Positions 9,478 to 18,230 are shown, counted from the first letter of the stretch. The stretch: DNA of 64,000 nt from Bacteroidota bacterium (GCA_016124585.1 WGNL01000019.1:124001-188000), one strand, 5' to 3'. Numbers and translations are program-made. Notes: generated from the letters alone by a model not told the origin.

Positions 9478-9493
9478 GATGATAAAAATCATC
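9478..9493. promoter_or_regulatory. Crp/Fnr-type operator (TGAT-N4-ATCA)
   Basis: GATGATAAAAATCATC is a perfect dyad with an Fnr-type core. It abuts the -33 element of the dioxygenase promoter; its centre is about 42 nt before the inferred start site, the class II activator position. Similar sites lie at 11871-11884 and 22718-22731. Confidence 0.7.
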
Positions 9494-9558
9494 GCCGAGG
9501 TTCAGGTACTAAAGTCACAATGCCGCAATTTGTTTTTGAATGGTGAGGAGTTGACAGC

Positions 9559-10179
9559 TTATTTCAGCATCAACTCAATGCGGTTGCGATGGGTTTTGAT
9601 TTTGCCCAAACCTTCCAGTTTTTTCAAAAGCCGAGTAACCACCTCACGGGAAGTATTTAGTTCAGCAGATAAATCCTGATGAGTAGCATACACGTATCTT
9701 TTCTCTTGTAATCCAGCCTTTTTTCTCAGCAATCGCCAGAGGCGCTCATCCATTTTACGGAAAGCAAGGCTGTCCACTGCTTCCAGCATATCCTCAAACC
9801 GTCGCTGATAGGCTTGAAAAACGAAGGTCTTCCAAGATGGGTATAGGCTCATCCAGACGTCCAGTTTGTCAACTGGCACGAGCAGCATTTCGGTTGGTTC
9901 TTCAGCCACAGCACGAACGTTGCTGGGCTTGCTGGCGGAGCAACAAGTGAGCGACATGGCGCAGGTGTCTCCTTTTTGGAGAAAGTATAGGAAGGTCTCG
10001 TTTCCTTTTTCGTCCTGCCGCATGATTTTCAAACTGCCCGACAAAATGATGGGTATGCTCCTGATAAACATGCCGGGGCGCATCAACTCTTCGCCCACTT
10101 CCAATTTTTTCAGCGTGCCAGATTTTTCGATTTCTTCGACAAGCTTAGGTTCGAAATCGTGAAAAAGGTTAGGTTGCAT
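9559..10179 (-). CDS. Crp/Fnr-family transcriptional regulator
   Basis: 206 residues from the ATG at 10179; a longer reading from 10245 would overlap the preceding gene. An N-terminal cyclic-nucleotide-binding-like beta roll (about 20-105) leads through a long dimerisation helix to a winged HTH (about 160-200, HQDLSAELNTSREVVTRLL). Cys73 and the vicinal pair Cys79-Cys80 (TCAMSLTCC) are exposed candidates for thiol or persulfide sensing; there is no Fnr-type N-terminal iron-sulfur cysteine cluster. It is the last gene of the rhodanese/YeeE/YedE set and lies directly before the dioxygenase. Fnr-like palindromes stand at both promoters, so it probably controls them. The signal is inferred. Confidence 0.9.
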   Translation of the reverse strand: MQPNLFHDFEPKLVEEIEKSGTLKKLEVGEELMRPGMFIRSIPIILSGSLKIMRQDEKGNETFLYFLQKGDTCAMSLTCCSASKPSNVRAVAEEPTEMLLVPVDKLDVWMSLYPSWKTFVFQAYQRRFEDMLEAVDSLAFRKMDERLWRLLRKKAGLQEKRYVYATHQDLSAELNTSREVVTRLLKKLEGLGKIKTHRNRIELMLK

Positions 10180-10205
10180 GGTCTGTTGTTTCTGCGTGAA
10201 TGAAA

Positions 10206-10733
10206 TTAATTTGGCAGTTTGTCCCTGAATTTCCCATAAACCCAAGTACCTGCCACAGCACTCAGGATGGTGACAATAATAACGCTAACGCCACTTCCCA
10301 ATTGCGCCATCAAAGGCCCAGGGCAAGCGCCAGTGATAGCCCAGCCAAGTCCAAAAATCAAGCCGCCGATGACTTGGCCTTTCGTGAATTTTTTATCCTG
10401 AAATTCAATTTCCTCGCTGTGTATCGTCTTGATTTTCAGCTTTTTAATCAAGAAAATAGATATGGCCCCTACCACTACTGCCGTGCCGATGACACCGTAC
10501 ATGTGGAAAGATTCCAACCTGAACATTTCCTGAATCCTGAACCAAGAAATCACTTCGGATTTAATCAAAATGATTCCAAAGAAAATGCCAGCCACCATGT
10601 ATTTCAGGTTGTGATAAAATGGCACGTCCTTCTTGGAAACATTCACGCAGTGAGTATCCAAGGAGCGAACCTCGAAATCGGTATTTCTTGCATCAACGAT
10701 GGCGGATATTGCGCCTGAATTCATCTTGCTCAT
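10206..10733 (-). CDS. YedE/DUF6691 half-transporter for thiosulfate or sulfane sulfur
   Basis: 175 residues with about four membrane helices starting near residue 43 and the family motif GLGWAITGACPGP (one conserved Cys). YeeE/YedE proteins carry thiosulfate (TsuA), and split PmpA/PmpB-type pairs belong to sulfur-stress loci. Here the two halves are separate genes 9 nt apart. The N-terminal ~42 residues before the first helix are hydrophilic and may include a few non-native residues if a later start is used. Cotranscription with the second half, the rhodanese lipoprotein and the regulator is inferred from spacing. Confidence 0.87.
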   Translation of the reverse strand: MSKMNSGAISAIVDARNTDFEVRSLDTHCVNVSKKDVPFYHNLKYMVAGIFFGIILIKSEVISWFRIQEMFRLESFHMYGVIGTAVVVGAISIFLIKKLKIKTIHSEEIEFQDKKFTKGQVIGGLIFGLGWAITGACPGPLMAQLGSGVSVIIVTILSAVAGTWVYGKFRDKLPN

Positions 10734-10742
10734 TTCTGAATT

Positions 10743-11306
10743 TTATAATTTTAGTAAAAACGGCACAATCCAATTGGCCGAAATAAACCCACCCACCATG
10801 AAGCAAATCGTGGCAACCAGTGACGGCAATTGTAGATTCGAAAGGCCACTGATTGCATGGCCACTTGTACAGCCACCAGCATACCTAGTACCGAACCCAA
10901 CCAGAAAACCACCAACGACCATGAATATTAAACCCTTGATAGTCAGCAGGTTTTGCCAGTTAAAGAGTTGCGTAGGCACTTGCTCCGTGAAGTCATCAAT
11001 GCCGTTTTGAGCGAGATCAGAGACCAGTGCAGGAGCAACTTTCACCTGCTCAGGGTCGTGCAGGTAGGTAGCTGCCAAGAAGCCTCCGATGATGATGCCA
11101 GCAGCAAAAAACAGGTTCCAGACTTCCTTCTTCCAATCGTATTTGAAAAAAGAAATATTGCCGGGGAAGCATGCTGCACAGACATGGCGCAAATTGGCCG
11201 AAATGCCAAAATGTTTGTTGCCCATAATCAGGAGCAAAGGCACTATCAGGCCAATCAACACCCCTGCCAATGACCAGTGCCACGGTTGTTTAATTAAATC
11301 CAACAT
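10743..11306 (-). CDS. YeeE half-transporter for thiosulfate or sulfane sulfur
   Basis: 187 residues with four to five membrane helices. The signature GFGTRYAGGCTSGHAISGLS carries the conserved Cys thought to relay sulfur through the membrane in the TsuA family. It pairs with the YedE half downstream. The upstream neighbour, 60 nt away, is a rhodanese lipoprotein that could deliver or accept sulfane sulfur on the periplasmic side. An extra CAAC motif near residue 44 (HVCAACFPG) is a further candidate thiol site. Direction of transport cannot be told from sequence. Confidence 0.88.
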   Translation of the reverse strand: MLDLIKQPWHWSLAGVLIGLIVPLLLIMGNKHFGISANLRHVCAACFPGNISFFKYDWKKEVWNLFFAAGIIIGGFLAATYLHDPEQVKVAPALVSDLAQNGIDDFTEQVPTQLFNWQNLLTIKGLIFMVVGGFLVGFGTRYAGGCTSGHAISGLSNLQLPSLVATICFMVGGFISANWIVPFLLKL

Positions 11307-11366
11307 GTGAATGAAAAAGTTTAAAACTCAGTCTATTTGGTATAGATGGCTATGTAGGGCGGGTCA

Positions 11367-11741
11367 CTATTTTTCACGCCAAGCGGTATACCCCCCTTTC
11401 AAACTGTACAGGTTTTTAAATCCTTTATTTGCCATGATGTCGCAAGCTTCACTGCTGCGTCCACCACTTTTACAATAAACTAGATAAGTTTTTTCTTTGT
11501 CCAATTTATCCACTTGCGTTTCAAAATTGTCGGCTTCGTAATCAATCTCAATGGCTCCGTCAATCATCCCCTCAGCCGTCTCTGCTGGGGTTCGAACGTC
11601 CAAAATCACCGTGTTAGGTTCCGCCATTTTGGCTTTGAAACCAGCTAAGTCCAAATCAGCATAGCCCTTCGAATTTGAATCCGAGGAACAAGCTGAAAAA
11701 GTCACAAACGCAAAAAAAAGGAGGTAAAAAAAATGCTTCAT
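11367..11741 (-). CDS. Rhodanese-domain lipoprotein
   Basis: 124 residues. The signal peptide ends in a lipobox (VTFSAC, lipid-carrying Cys18), so the protein is membrane-anchored outside the cytoplasm. One rhodanese domain follows: ILDVRTPAETAEGMIDGA and the active loop YLVYCKSGGRS with its catalytic cysteine. It is the first gene of the YeeE/YedE/Crp set. An Fnr-type palindrome centred 136 nt upstream and a -7-like GACCTTTG at 11848-11841 form its probable promoter. Likely role: handling sulfane sulfur in the periplasm next to the transporter. Confidence 0.9.
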   Translation of the reverse strand: MKHFFYLLFFAFVTFSACSSDSNSKGYADLDLAGFKAKMAEPNTVILDVRTPAETAEGMIDGAIEIDYEADNFETQVDKLDKEKTYLVYCKSGGRSSEACDIMANKGFKNLYSLKGGYTAWREK

Positions 11742-11840
11742 GTCAAATTTTCTTTTCAGAACACTGCACCATCATTTTGGTTGAGCGCCTTTTTTTAAAT
11801 CAAACATTAGCATGATGCCCTTCCTTGACTTTTGCTGGCA

Positions 11841-11848
11841 CAAAGGTC
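11841..11848 (-). promoter_or_regulatory. Candidate -7 box of the rhodanese/YeeE operon
   Basis: GACCTTTG keeps five of the six fixed bases of TAnnTTTG. Its last base is 36.5 nt from the centre of the palindrome at 11871-11884, the same spacing as at the sigma-factor promoter. Confidence 0.45.
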
Positions 11849-11870
11849 ACATGATTTCCCAAATTAACCT

Positions 11871-11884
11871 GTGATGTTTATCAC
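11871..11884. promoter_or_regulatory. Crp/Fnr-type operator (GTGAT-N4-ATCAC)
   Basis: GTGATGTTTATCAC is a perfect dyad between the end of the efflux adaptor gene and the rhodanese lipoprotein gene. It is identical outside the N4 spacer to the site at 22718-22731. Confidence 0.7.
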
Positions 11885-11896
11885 GGATGTCCAATG

Positions 11897-13090
11897 TCAT
11901 TCCTCAGCCGCCACTCCTGCCCCTTGCGCCGACACGTAGTACGCTCCTTTCAATACTATTTTTGCCCCTTCGGGCAATGCATCCTTAGGCGACACCGCCA
12001 CGTACCCATCGGCTTCGCCACCTTTTTCCACTTTTATTTTTTTGAAAAAACTGCCTTCAGCACTTTCTTTTTCAAGGGTAAAAATGAAATACTCCTCTCC
12101 CTCCTGTACCACGGCTGCCTCAGGCAAAGCATTGCCTTCGCCCAATCCACTCGTCGCAATTTTTGCTTCTAGGTACCCACCATCCACGAAGTTGGCCTGA
12201 CCAGCCACACTGCCCTCTAACCTCGCATGTGCCCGCACAGCACGCTTGTCTGGGTCGAGCACCTTGTCCATGCTGTAAATCACCGCTGGGTAGGTTTTGG
12301 ATGGGTTGGCGGGAAATGCGAGCTGTACCCGCTGCCCCGTTTTTACTTTCGAAATGTCTTTTTCGAACACCCAAAGGTCGGCGTGCAGTTGGCTAAGGTC
12401 GGTCACTTCGCAGACAATCGTACCCGGTTGCACCGCTGCGCCCACATTGGTTTCGATGGAAGTAACGAGGCCGTTCACGGGTGAAGTAAGCACAAGTTCC
12501 GTGCTCAGGTTCGCCGCCGTCAGCTTGTCGGGATTTATTTGGTACTGGCGCAATTTGGCCGCAAGCAATTGCCCCGTCGTTTTCGCTGCCCGCAGGTCTG
12601 CCTCCGCTTTCAAGAAGTTTTTCGAAGCAGTGGCATCCGCATCTTTCAGCGATTTGTAGCGGTCAAATTCGGCTTGCAGGAATTGTAACTGGTCTTTGTT
12701 TTCCAAAAACTGCTGCTGCATGTCCAGCAAGTCCGGCTTGCGCACCGTGGCCAGTATTTGCCCCTTTCGAACGCTGGCATTCAGCGTGGTGCGGAGACTA
12801 GAGAGAATGCCATCAGAGAAGGCCGTCACATCCGCCGTGTGTTCCGTGTGTACAACCAGTTCAGCGTTGACTGACAAGGTTTCTGAGATGTTTTTCTTCG
12901 TAAAGCTGGTATAGGAAATATTAGCCAACTTCACTTGCTCAGGGGAAAGCATCGCAAGCCCATCCACAGCTTGCGGTGGGGTGTAGGTGTGGTCGTGGTT
13001 ATGGTCAGCACCATCTTCGTGGCTATGGTTGGAATCGCCACATGACCAAAACATACCTAAAAGCAAAAGGAAAAGAAATGTATTTTTCAT
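11897..13090 (-). CDS. RND efflux periplasmic adaptor (CzcB/CusB type), lipoprotein
   Basis: 397 residues. The lipobox FWSC (Cys17) is followed by a His-rich tail (SNHSHEDGADHNHDH) suited to metal binding. The body has the membrane-fusion plan: barrel-sandwich halves (VTAFSDGILSSLRTTLNASV and LVLTSPVNGLVTSIETNVG) around a coiled-coil hairpin (about 135-185), then beta-barrel and C-terminal domains. It should bridge the inner-membrane pump and the TolC protein encoded upstream (gap 67 nt). It is the last gene of the efflux set. Metal specificity is taken from the pump. Confidence 0.92.
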   Translation of the reverse strand: MKNTFLFLLLLGMFWSCGDSNHSHEDGADHNHDHTYTPPQAVDGLAMLSPEQVKLANISYTSFTKKNISETLSVNAELVVHTEHTADVTAFSDGILSSLRTTLNASVRKGQILATVRKPDLLDMQQQFLENKDQLQFLQAEFDRYKSLKDADATASKNFLKAEADLRAAKTTGQLLAAKLRQYQINPDKLTAANLSTELVLTSPVNGLVTSIETNVGAAVQPGTIVCEVTDLSQLHADLWVFEKDISKVKTGQRVQLAFPANPSKTYPAVIYSMDKVLDPDKRAVRAHARLEGSVAGQANFVDGGYLEAKIATSGLGEGNALPEAAVVQEGEEYFIFTLEKESAEGSFFKKIKVEKGGEADGYVAVSPKDALPEGAKIVLKGAYYVSAQGAGVAAEE

Positions 13091-13116
13091 TATAAATAAT
13101 TGATAATTAGATGTTT

Positions 13117-13149
13117 AACGTCGGCGAGGTTTTGAACCTCGCCGACGTT
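13117..13149. repeat. REP-like palindrome, family A copy 1
   Basis: AACGTCGGCGAGGTT, TTG, AACCTCGCCGACGTT: a 15-bp perfect stem with a 3-nt loop between the TolC and adaptor genes. It matches the copy at 51260-51292 in 13 of 15 arm positions with the same geometry. No U-run follows on the transcribed strand. Confidence 0.85.
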
Positions 13150-13157
13150 TGATTAAC

Positions 13158-14351
13158 TCACTGCCCCGTCAGCGCCTCCAGTTCGATGACCGTCTGGTTC
13201 AGCCCCAGCAGGTTCTCCAAATGCTGCAATTCGATGCCCGCCGCTTGCTCCAGCAACTGCACGAAATCGGCATAGCTCAGTTCGCCCTGTGTGTAGTTCA
13301 GTTCACCCGTTCGCAGCAGTTCAGACGCCAGCAACTTGCCTTCATTGGCGTAGTAGTCTAGTAAAATCAGGTATTTTTCTTGTTCGTGGAGGAGGTGGCC
13401 CAGTTCGTTCCGCTGCACCAGCATCGTCGAGCGAAGCTCCGCATCTGCCGCCGCAATGCCGATTTCCGCCGCTTCCGATTGCGCTTTCAGCGATTTTTTG
13501 AAAATCGGCACGTTCAGTCCCAACTGCCAGCCGGGGTAGAGGTCGCCGTTGCCGAGGTACTGCCCGTACACGCCTGCCGAAGCCGTTGGGGCAAATTTTG
13601 CCTTCGTCAATTCCTGCTCCGAACGAGCCACTTCGACGAGACTTTTGCTGTACTTTGCCATGGCTGAGGTGCGCAAAAGCGTCGTGTCTGCGATAGAAAA
13701 CTCGCCCTCGTGCAGCCGCTCTACCACGGGTTGCACGGCCTCGCCAAGCCCCAGCATTTGCCCCAAAACAATGCGGTCGAACTCGATTTCGTGGTAAACC
13801 GTGCGGGCATCCAACCGGATTTGAGCGGCTTTGTCCTGCGCCGCCAGCTTCTCCGCCAGCGACACATCGCCTGCCCGGTAGCGCATATCCGCTGACTTTG
13901 CCACCCGCTGATAGACGCTGTCGAGGCGGTTGTACAGCGCCGACTTGCCATCAAGGTAGCTGAGGTGGTGGTAAATGTCCCGCACCTGCCGGATGATGTC
14001 CTGCCGGGTCAGACCCTGCCGAGCTTCAGCCTGCGATTGAAGGCTGGCATGGAAATCACGGGTGGCACGGGTCATTTTTCTCGAAGGAAAATTTTGGTTC
14101 ACGCCAACGGTCGTCGTACCGAAGACGCCTAGGTCTGGATCGGCGGTCACGTTGTGGAAAAGTTGCGAATGCTCCCAAGGTGCACCCGCCCCTTTCAGCA
14201 CCTCCTGCTGGCGGATTTGGTGGCTGGCCGCCTCCATCGCCGGGTGGTTCTTGAGCGCCATTTCGATGGCTTGCTGCTCAGTGAGGGAGGTTTGGGAGAA
14301 AATGGTTTTTGCTCCACAACCTATGATTACTAAAAAGATTATTTTTTTCAT
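13158..14351 (-). CDS. TolC-family outer-membrane efflux protein (CzcC type)
   Basis: 397 residues with a signal peptide (about 1-19) and two outer-membrane-efflux-protein repeats rich in long amphipathic helices (about 25-190 and 210-395). Contains LTEQQAIEMALKNHPAM near the N-terminus, the usual opening of the family. It should form the outer-membrane exit duct of the RND system encoded around it. The upstream gene is the pump and the downstream one the adaptor. A long palindrome (14392-14490) separates it from the pump and may modulate relative expression. Confidence 0.93.
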   Translation of the reverse strand: MKKIIFLVIIGCGAKTIFSQTSLTEQQAIEMALKNHPAMEAASHQIRQQEVLKGAGAPWEHSQLFHNVTADPDLGVFGTTTVGVNQNFPSRKMTRATRDFHASLQSQAEARQGLTRQDIIRQVRDIYHHLSYLDGKSALYNRLDSVYQRVAKSADMRYRAGDVSLAEKLAAQDKAAQIRLDARTVYHEIEFDRIVLGQMLGLGEAVQPVVERLHEGEFSIADTTLLRTSAMAKYSKSLVEVARSEQELTKAKFAPTASAGVYGQYLGNGDLYPGWQLGLNVPIFKKSLKAQSEAAEIGIAAADAELRSTMLVQRNELGHLLHEQEKYLILLDYYANEGKLLASELLRTGELNYTQGELSYADFVQLLEQAAGIELQHLENLLGLNQTVIELEALTGQ

Positions 14352-14391
14352 AAAAGACTGAATATCAGTTTTTTAAAATTTAGGGTGCGTA

Positions 14392-14490
14392 AGGAGGATG
14401 GTAACACGGATTGGGCGGATTTAGCGGATTAGAATGGATTTTCATCTGTGTAAATCAGTCCAATCAGTCTAATCCGTGTACCATCCTCCT
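14392..14490. repeat. Long imperfect palindrome built of GGATT words
   Basis: AGGAGGATGGT and ACACGGATT in the left arm pair with AATCCGTGT and ACCATCCTCCT in the right arm with one bulged base. Pairing continues inward with scattered mismatches through words of about 9 nt (GGATTGGGC, GGATTTAGC, GGATTAGAAT against AATCAGTCC, AATCAGTCT), leaving a loop of about 20 nt. It lies between the pump gene's stop and the TolC gene's start. Confidence 0.85.
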
Positions 14491-14501
14491 CGCGGGCTAA
14501 G

Positions 14502-17500
14502 TCAATTTTTTCTCCTAAAAAACATCGCATACAGCACTGGCAACACCACCAGTGTCAGCAGCGTGGAAGTCACCAAACCACCAATTACCACCGTCGCCAG
14601 TGGCCGCTGCACCTCGGCCCCTGCCCCGTGCGAAATCGCCATCGGGAGGAAGCCGAGCGAAGCCACCGCTGCCGTCATCAGCACAGGGCGAAGGCGCACC
14701 AGCGCCCCCCGAATGATGCGCTCGTGGACGTTGCTCATCCCCTCTTCTTCCAGTTGTTTGAAATAGGAAATCAGCACGATGCCATTCAGCACGGCCACGC
14801 CGAACAAGGCGATGAAACCGACACCTGCCGAGATACTGAACGGCATGTCCCGCAGCAGCAGCGCAAACACTCCACCGACCGCCGACATGGGGATGGCAGT
14901 GAAGATTAACGTGCTCTCTTTCAAGGAGTTAAAAGTGAAGTACAGCAGCCCAAAAATGAGCAGTAGCGCCACAGGAACGGCGATGCTGAGCCTTGCCTTG
15001 GCCGCTTTCAGGTTCTCGAATTGCCCACCAAACGTGTAGTAGTAGCCGCTCGGCAATTTCAGTTTTTTACTCAAAACAGCCTGCACGTCGGTGATGGCGC
15101 TCTCCACATCCCGGCCCCTAACATTGGCGCTGACCACGATGCGGCGACGTCCATCGTCCCGGCTAATTTGCGCAGCACCAGCACGGTAGTCCACGTCGGC
15201 AACTTCACTAAGCGGGATGAGTTGTCCGGTCGGCGTAGCGATGGGCAATTGGCGCACGTCCTCAATGTCGGCACGGTGGTCGGCGGCGAGGCGCACGACG
15301 AGGTCGAAGCGGCGCTCGTCCTCGAAAATGGCCCCGGCAGCCGTGCCTGCGAAAGCGGTGCGCAATGCCTCGTTCACGTCCTTTACGTGCAGTCCGTAGC
15401 GGGCAATTTTGTTGTAGTCATAGCGGGCAACAATCTGCGGGAGACCCTCTATTTGTTCGACTTTTAAGTCGGCCAAACCTTGCACATCCTTGATGATATT
15501 TTCCACCCGACGTCCCGCACGGGCCAAGCTGTCGAGGTTGTCACCAAAGATTTTCACGGCAATATCGGAGCGTACCCCGGTCATCATTTCATCGAAACGC
15601 ATCTTGATGGGCTGCGTGAATTCGAAAGCCATGCCGGGCACTTCATAGACTTTTTCCTCAATCATCCCGACGAGTTCCTCCTTCGTCTCCGCCTTTTTCC
15701 AGCCCTCCATCGGCTTCAGGAGAATGATGTTGTCGGCAGTTTCGGGGGCCATCGGGTCGGTCGGAATTTCCGCAGAACCGATCTTCGAAATGACCTGCTC
15801 CACCTCGTCGGGGAAGTTTTCCATGATGATTTTTTGCGCCAGCCGATGGCTCTCTAGCGTCTGCGTGAGCGAGGTGCCGGGCTTGCAGAAGCCGTGCATC
15901 ATGATGTCGCCCTCGTCGAGCGTGGGGATGAACTCGCCGCCCATTCGGGAGAAAAGGAAAACGGCCAGAGCGAAACCCATAACGGTGAGGCCGAGCACCG
16001 TTTTTTTCCATTGCAAAGCGAGGTTAAGCGCTGGCAGATACATTTTTTGAAAAAAGCCAACAATGCGGTCGGCGAAGGTTTTTTCCGCCTTCAGTTTTTT
16101 ACTCAAAAAGGCGGCGCTCATGGCAGGCACGTAGGTCAAAGAGAGCAGCAGGGCACCTACGAGTGCAAAGCTCACGGTCTGTGCCATCGGCTTGAACATC
16201 TTGCCCTCGACGCCCGTCAGCGAGAGTATCGGCAGGTAAACGATGAGGATGATGATGACGCCGAAAACGCTGGAGCGCATGATTTTGGAGGAGGAAAAGC
16301 GAACGGCCTCGTTCATGTTATCTTGCGAAAGTTGTATGGTCGCATAGCTGCCGTCTTCCTGTTTTCGCTGATGAAACACTTTTTCATGCAAGAAATGCAG
16401 CGTCGCTTCCACGATAATCACCGCCCCGTCCACTATCAACCCGAAATCAATCGCACCGAGCGACATGAGGTTGGCGCTGACGCCCGTGAGCTGCATCATG
16501 CCGAGCGCAAACAGCATCGAAAGTGGAATGACCGAGGCGATGAGCAGCCCCGCCCGGAAGTTCCCGACGAGCAGCACGAGAATGAAAATAACGATGAGCG
16601 CCCCTTCGATGAGGTTTTTTTGGACAGTGGCGATGGTACGGTTCACCAGTTTTTCCCTATCCAAAAACGTGGTGATGGTGATCCCTTCCGGCAACGACGA
16701 CTGTATTTGCGCTACCCGCTCCTTCACCCGCTGGATGACATTGGCGGCGTTTTCGCCCTTGAGCATCATCACGATGCCGAGCACGATTTCGCCCTCGCCA
16801 TTGTGGCTGACTGCTCCGTAGCGCATGGCGCTTCCGATTTGCACATCGCCAATGTCGCCGATTTTCACGGGGGTGCCGCCCTCGGTTTTCACCACGATTT
16901 GACGGATGTCGTCAAGCGATTTGGCCAAACCCTCGCTGCGGATGAAGTAAGCGTTGGCGTTCTTCTCAATATAAGCGCCGCCGGTGTTTTCGTTGGCGTT
17001 TTCAAGCGCTGTGAAGACCTCACCGATGCCGATGCCGAAGGCTTTCAGGCGAGCGGGCGTGACGGCCACTTCGTATTGCTTGAGGTAGCCGCCGAAACTG
17101 TTGATTTCGACCACGCCGGGGATGCCCATCAGTTGGCGCTTCACAATCCAGTCCTGGATGCTGCGCAATTCGGTGGGTGAGTAGCGGTCTTCGTAGCCCG
17201 GTTTTGGCTCGATGCGGTAATGCAGAATTTCACCTAAACCCGTGGAAACAGGCGCCAATTCTGGTGTGCCGAAGCCAGCGGGGATTTGCTCCTCCGCCAT
17301 TTTCAGCTTTTCGTTCACGAGCTGCCGAATGAGATATTTATCAATATCCTCTTCGAAAACGACCGTGACCACGCTCAGCCCGAAACGGCTGATGCTCCGC
17401 AATTCGATGACACCGGGGATGCTCCGCACGGCATTTTCGATGGGATAGGTGACGAACTGTTCGACCTCCGGCGTCGCCAAAGTCGGGCAGACGGTGAGCA

Positions 17501-17645
17501 CCTGCGCCTGATTGTTAGTGATGTCAGGGATAGCGTCGATGGGCAGCCGGGTAAATGACCAAACGCCCCAAGCGACTAGCGCCAAGGTGCCGAGTGCGAC
17601 GATGGCTTTGTTTTTTATAGAAAAAGAAATGATGCTATTGAGCAT
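14502..17645 (-). CDS. czcA: Heavy-metal efflux RND pump, CzcA-like
   Basis: 1047 residues, full length for the HME-RND family, with twelve membrane helices in two halves and two large periplasmic loops. The fourth-helix motif reads DFGLIVDGAVIIVEA. DFGxxVDGxxVxxE is the signature of the Co/Zn/Cd (CzcA) branch, while the Cu/Ag (CusA) branch has AIGxMVDA, so divalent cations are the probable substrates. The usual N of VEN is replaced by A. GGEFIPTLDEGDIMMHGF opens the second periplasmic region. It works with the TolC and adaptor proteins encoded downstream. The 428-residue reading frame on the opposite strand is a shadow. Confidence 0.93.
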   Translation of the reverse strand: MLNSIISFSIKNKAIVALGTLALVAWGVWSFTRLPIDAIPDITNNQAQVLTVCPTLATPEVEQFVTYPIENAVRSIPGVIELRSISRFGLSVVTVVFEEDIDKYLIRQLVNEKLKMAEEQIPAGFGTPELAPVSTGLGEILHYRIEPKPGYEDRYSPTELRSIQDWIVKRQLMGIPGVVEINSFGGYLKQYEVAVTPARLKAFGIGIGEVFTALENANENTGGAYIEKNANAYFIRSEGLAKSLDDIRQIVVKTEGGTPVKIGDIGDVQIGSAMRYGAVSHNGEGEIVLGIVMMLKGENAANVIQRVKERVAQIQSSLPEGITITTFLDREKLVNRTIATVQKNLIEGALIVIFILVLLVGNFRAGLLIASVIPLSMLFALGMMQLTGVSANLMSLGAIDFGLIVDGAVIIVEATLHFLHEKVFHQRKQEDGSYATIQLSQDNMNEAVRFSSSKIMRSSVFGVIIILIVYLPILSLTGVEGKMFKPMAQTVSFALVGALLLSLTYVPAMSAAFLSKKLKAEKTFADRIVGFFQKMYLPALNLALQWKKTVLGLTVMGFALAVFLFSRMGGEFIPTLDEGDIMMHGFCKPGTSLTQTLESHRLAQKIIMENFPDEVEQVISKIGSAEIPTDPMAPETADNIILLKPMEGWKKAETKEELVGMIEEKVYEVPGMAFEFTQPIKMRFDEMMTGVRSDIAVKIFGDNLDSLARAGRRVENIIKDVQGLADLKVEQIEGLPQIVARYDYNKIARYGLHVKDVNEALRTAFAGTAAGAIFEDERRFDLVVRLAADHRADIEDVRQLPIATPTGQLIPLSEVADVDYRAGAAQISRDDGRRRIVVSANVRGRDVESAITDVQAVLSKKLKLPSGYYYTFGGQFENLKAAKARLSIAVPVALLLIFGLLYFTFNSLKESTLIFTAIPMSAVGGVFALLLRDMPFSISAGVGFIALFGVAVLNGIVLISYFKQLEEEGMSNVHERIIRGALVRLRPVLMTAAVASLGFLPMAISHGAGAEVQRPLATVVIGGLVTSTLLTLVVLPVLYAMFFRRKN

Positions 17646-17805
17646 GATTGAAATGCGGATTTCGGATTAGGTTCCCTACGGGAATGACAATTGCAGATTG
17701 GTGGCCGGAAGTCGGCAAGGGAAAGGACTTTCTACAACGAAATGGGATTACGCAAACCAGTTAACGCTTTGAACTAAGTTCAAAATGTCAAACAAAGCGG
17801 TGATA

Positions 17806-17838
17806 ATCCGCAATCCGCAATCGAAAATCCGAGATTAG
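17806..17838. repeat. Stuttering spacer words (AATCCGC)
   Basis: AATCCGCAATCCGCAATCGAAAATCCGAGATTAG: a 7-nt word repeated with decay between the small His-rich gene and the pump. It is one of many such spacers in this window. Confidence 0.6.
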
Positions 17839-18230
17839 ACAGCTCGTGGTGGCTGCCAGATGTCGCTGGGAAGGGAAAAACTGTAGGATTGGTCCTGAAA
17901 AACAGGAAGGCTGGCCTCGCCGATGGAAGGCAGGGCTGGCGAAAAATTTGGCAGGTTTTGAAAGGCCACCAAAGTAGGTAAATGGAGGTGGTCGCAATGC
18001 CCCTTGCCGGGGAGTTTAGAGTGGTCGTGGTCGGTTTGGTGTTTCGCAAAACCTTCTCCGTAGTGCATTTTCCAGAATTGGAAAAATGAGATGCCGGGCG
18101 TTTCCGCTTGATGCTCTTTGAAATGTTCGAGCAGACTAGGCAGTTTCGCTAATTCCTCCTTAGTCTGAGCAGGCACGAGGGCGCCGAACAGGAACAAAAC
18201 AAGCAGGAATTTTGCGAATGCGTTTTTCAT
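17835..18230 (-). CDS. Small exported His-containing protein of the metal-efflux locus
   Basis: 131 residues. A signal peptide (1-22, ending PAQTKEE) is followed by a region with a cluster of possible metal ligands (KHQTDHDHSKLPG and HCDHLHLP). No domain is recognised. It lies 190 nt upstream of the pump on the same strand and probably belongs to the efflux operon, as a periplasmic metal-binding accessory; this is inference from composition and context. Confidence 0.7.
   Translation of the reverse strand: MKNAFAKFLLVLFLFGALVPAQTKEELAKLPSLLEHFKEHQAETPGISFFQFWKMHYGEGFAKHQTDHDHSKLPGKGHCDHLHLPTLVAFQNLPNFSPALPSIGEASLPVFQDQSYSFSLPSDIWQPPRAV

Noticed and set aside
10206-10245. Longer start for the Crp/Fnr gene at 10245
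   Set aside because: It would overlap the preceding YedE gene by 40 nt and add residues (MGLWEIQGQTAKLIS) unlike the family; ATG 10179 is the better start.
15894-17180. 428-codon open frame on the plus strand
   Set aside because: It is antisense to the full-length CzcA-like pump, has a composition typical of a GC-rich shadow frame (His/Glu/Arg/Gly-rich) and no recognisable domain.
17780-18049. 89- and 69-codon frames overlapping the small His-rich gene
   Set aside because: Other frames of the same strand; only the 131-residue frame has a proper signal peptide.
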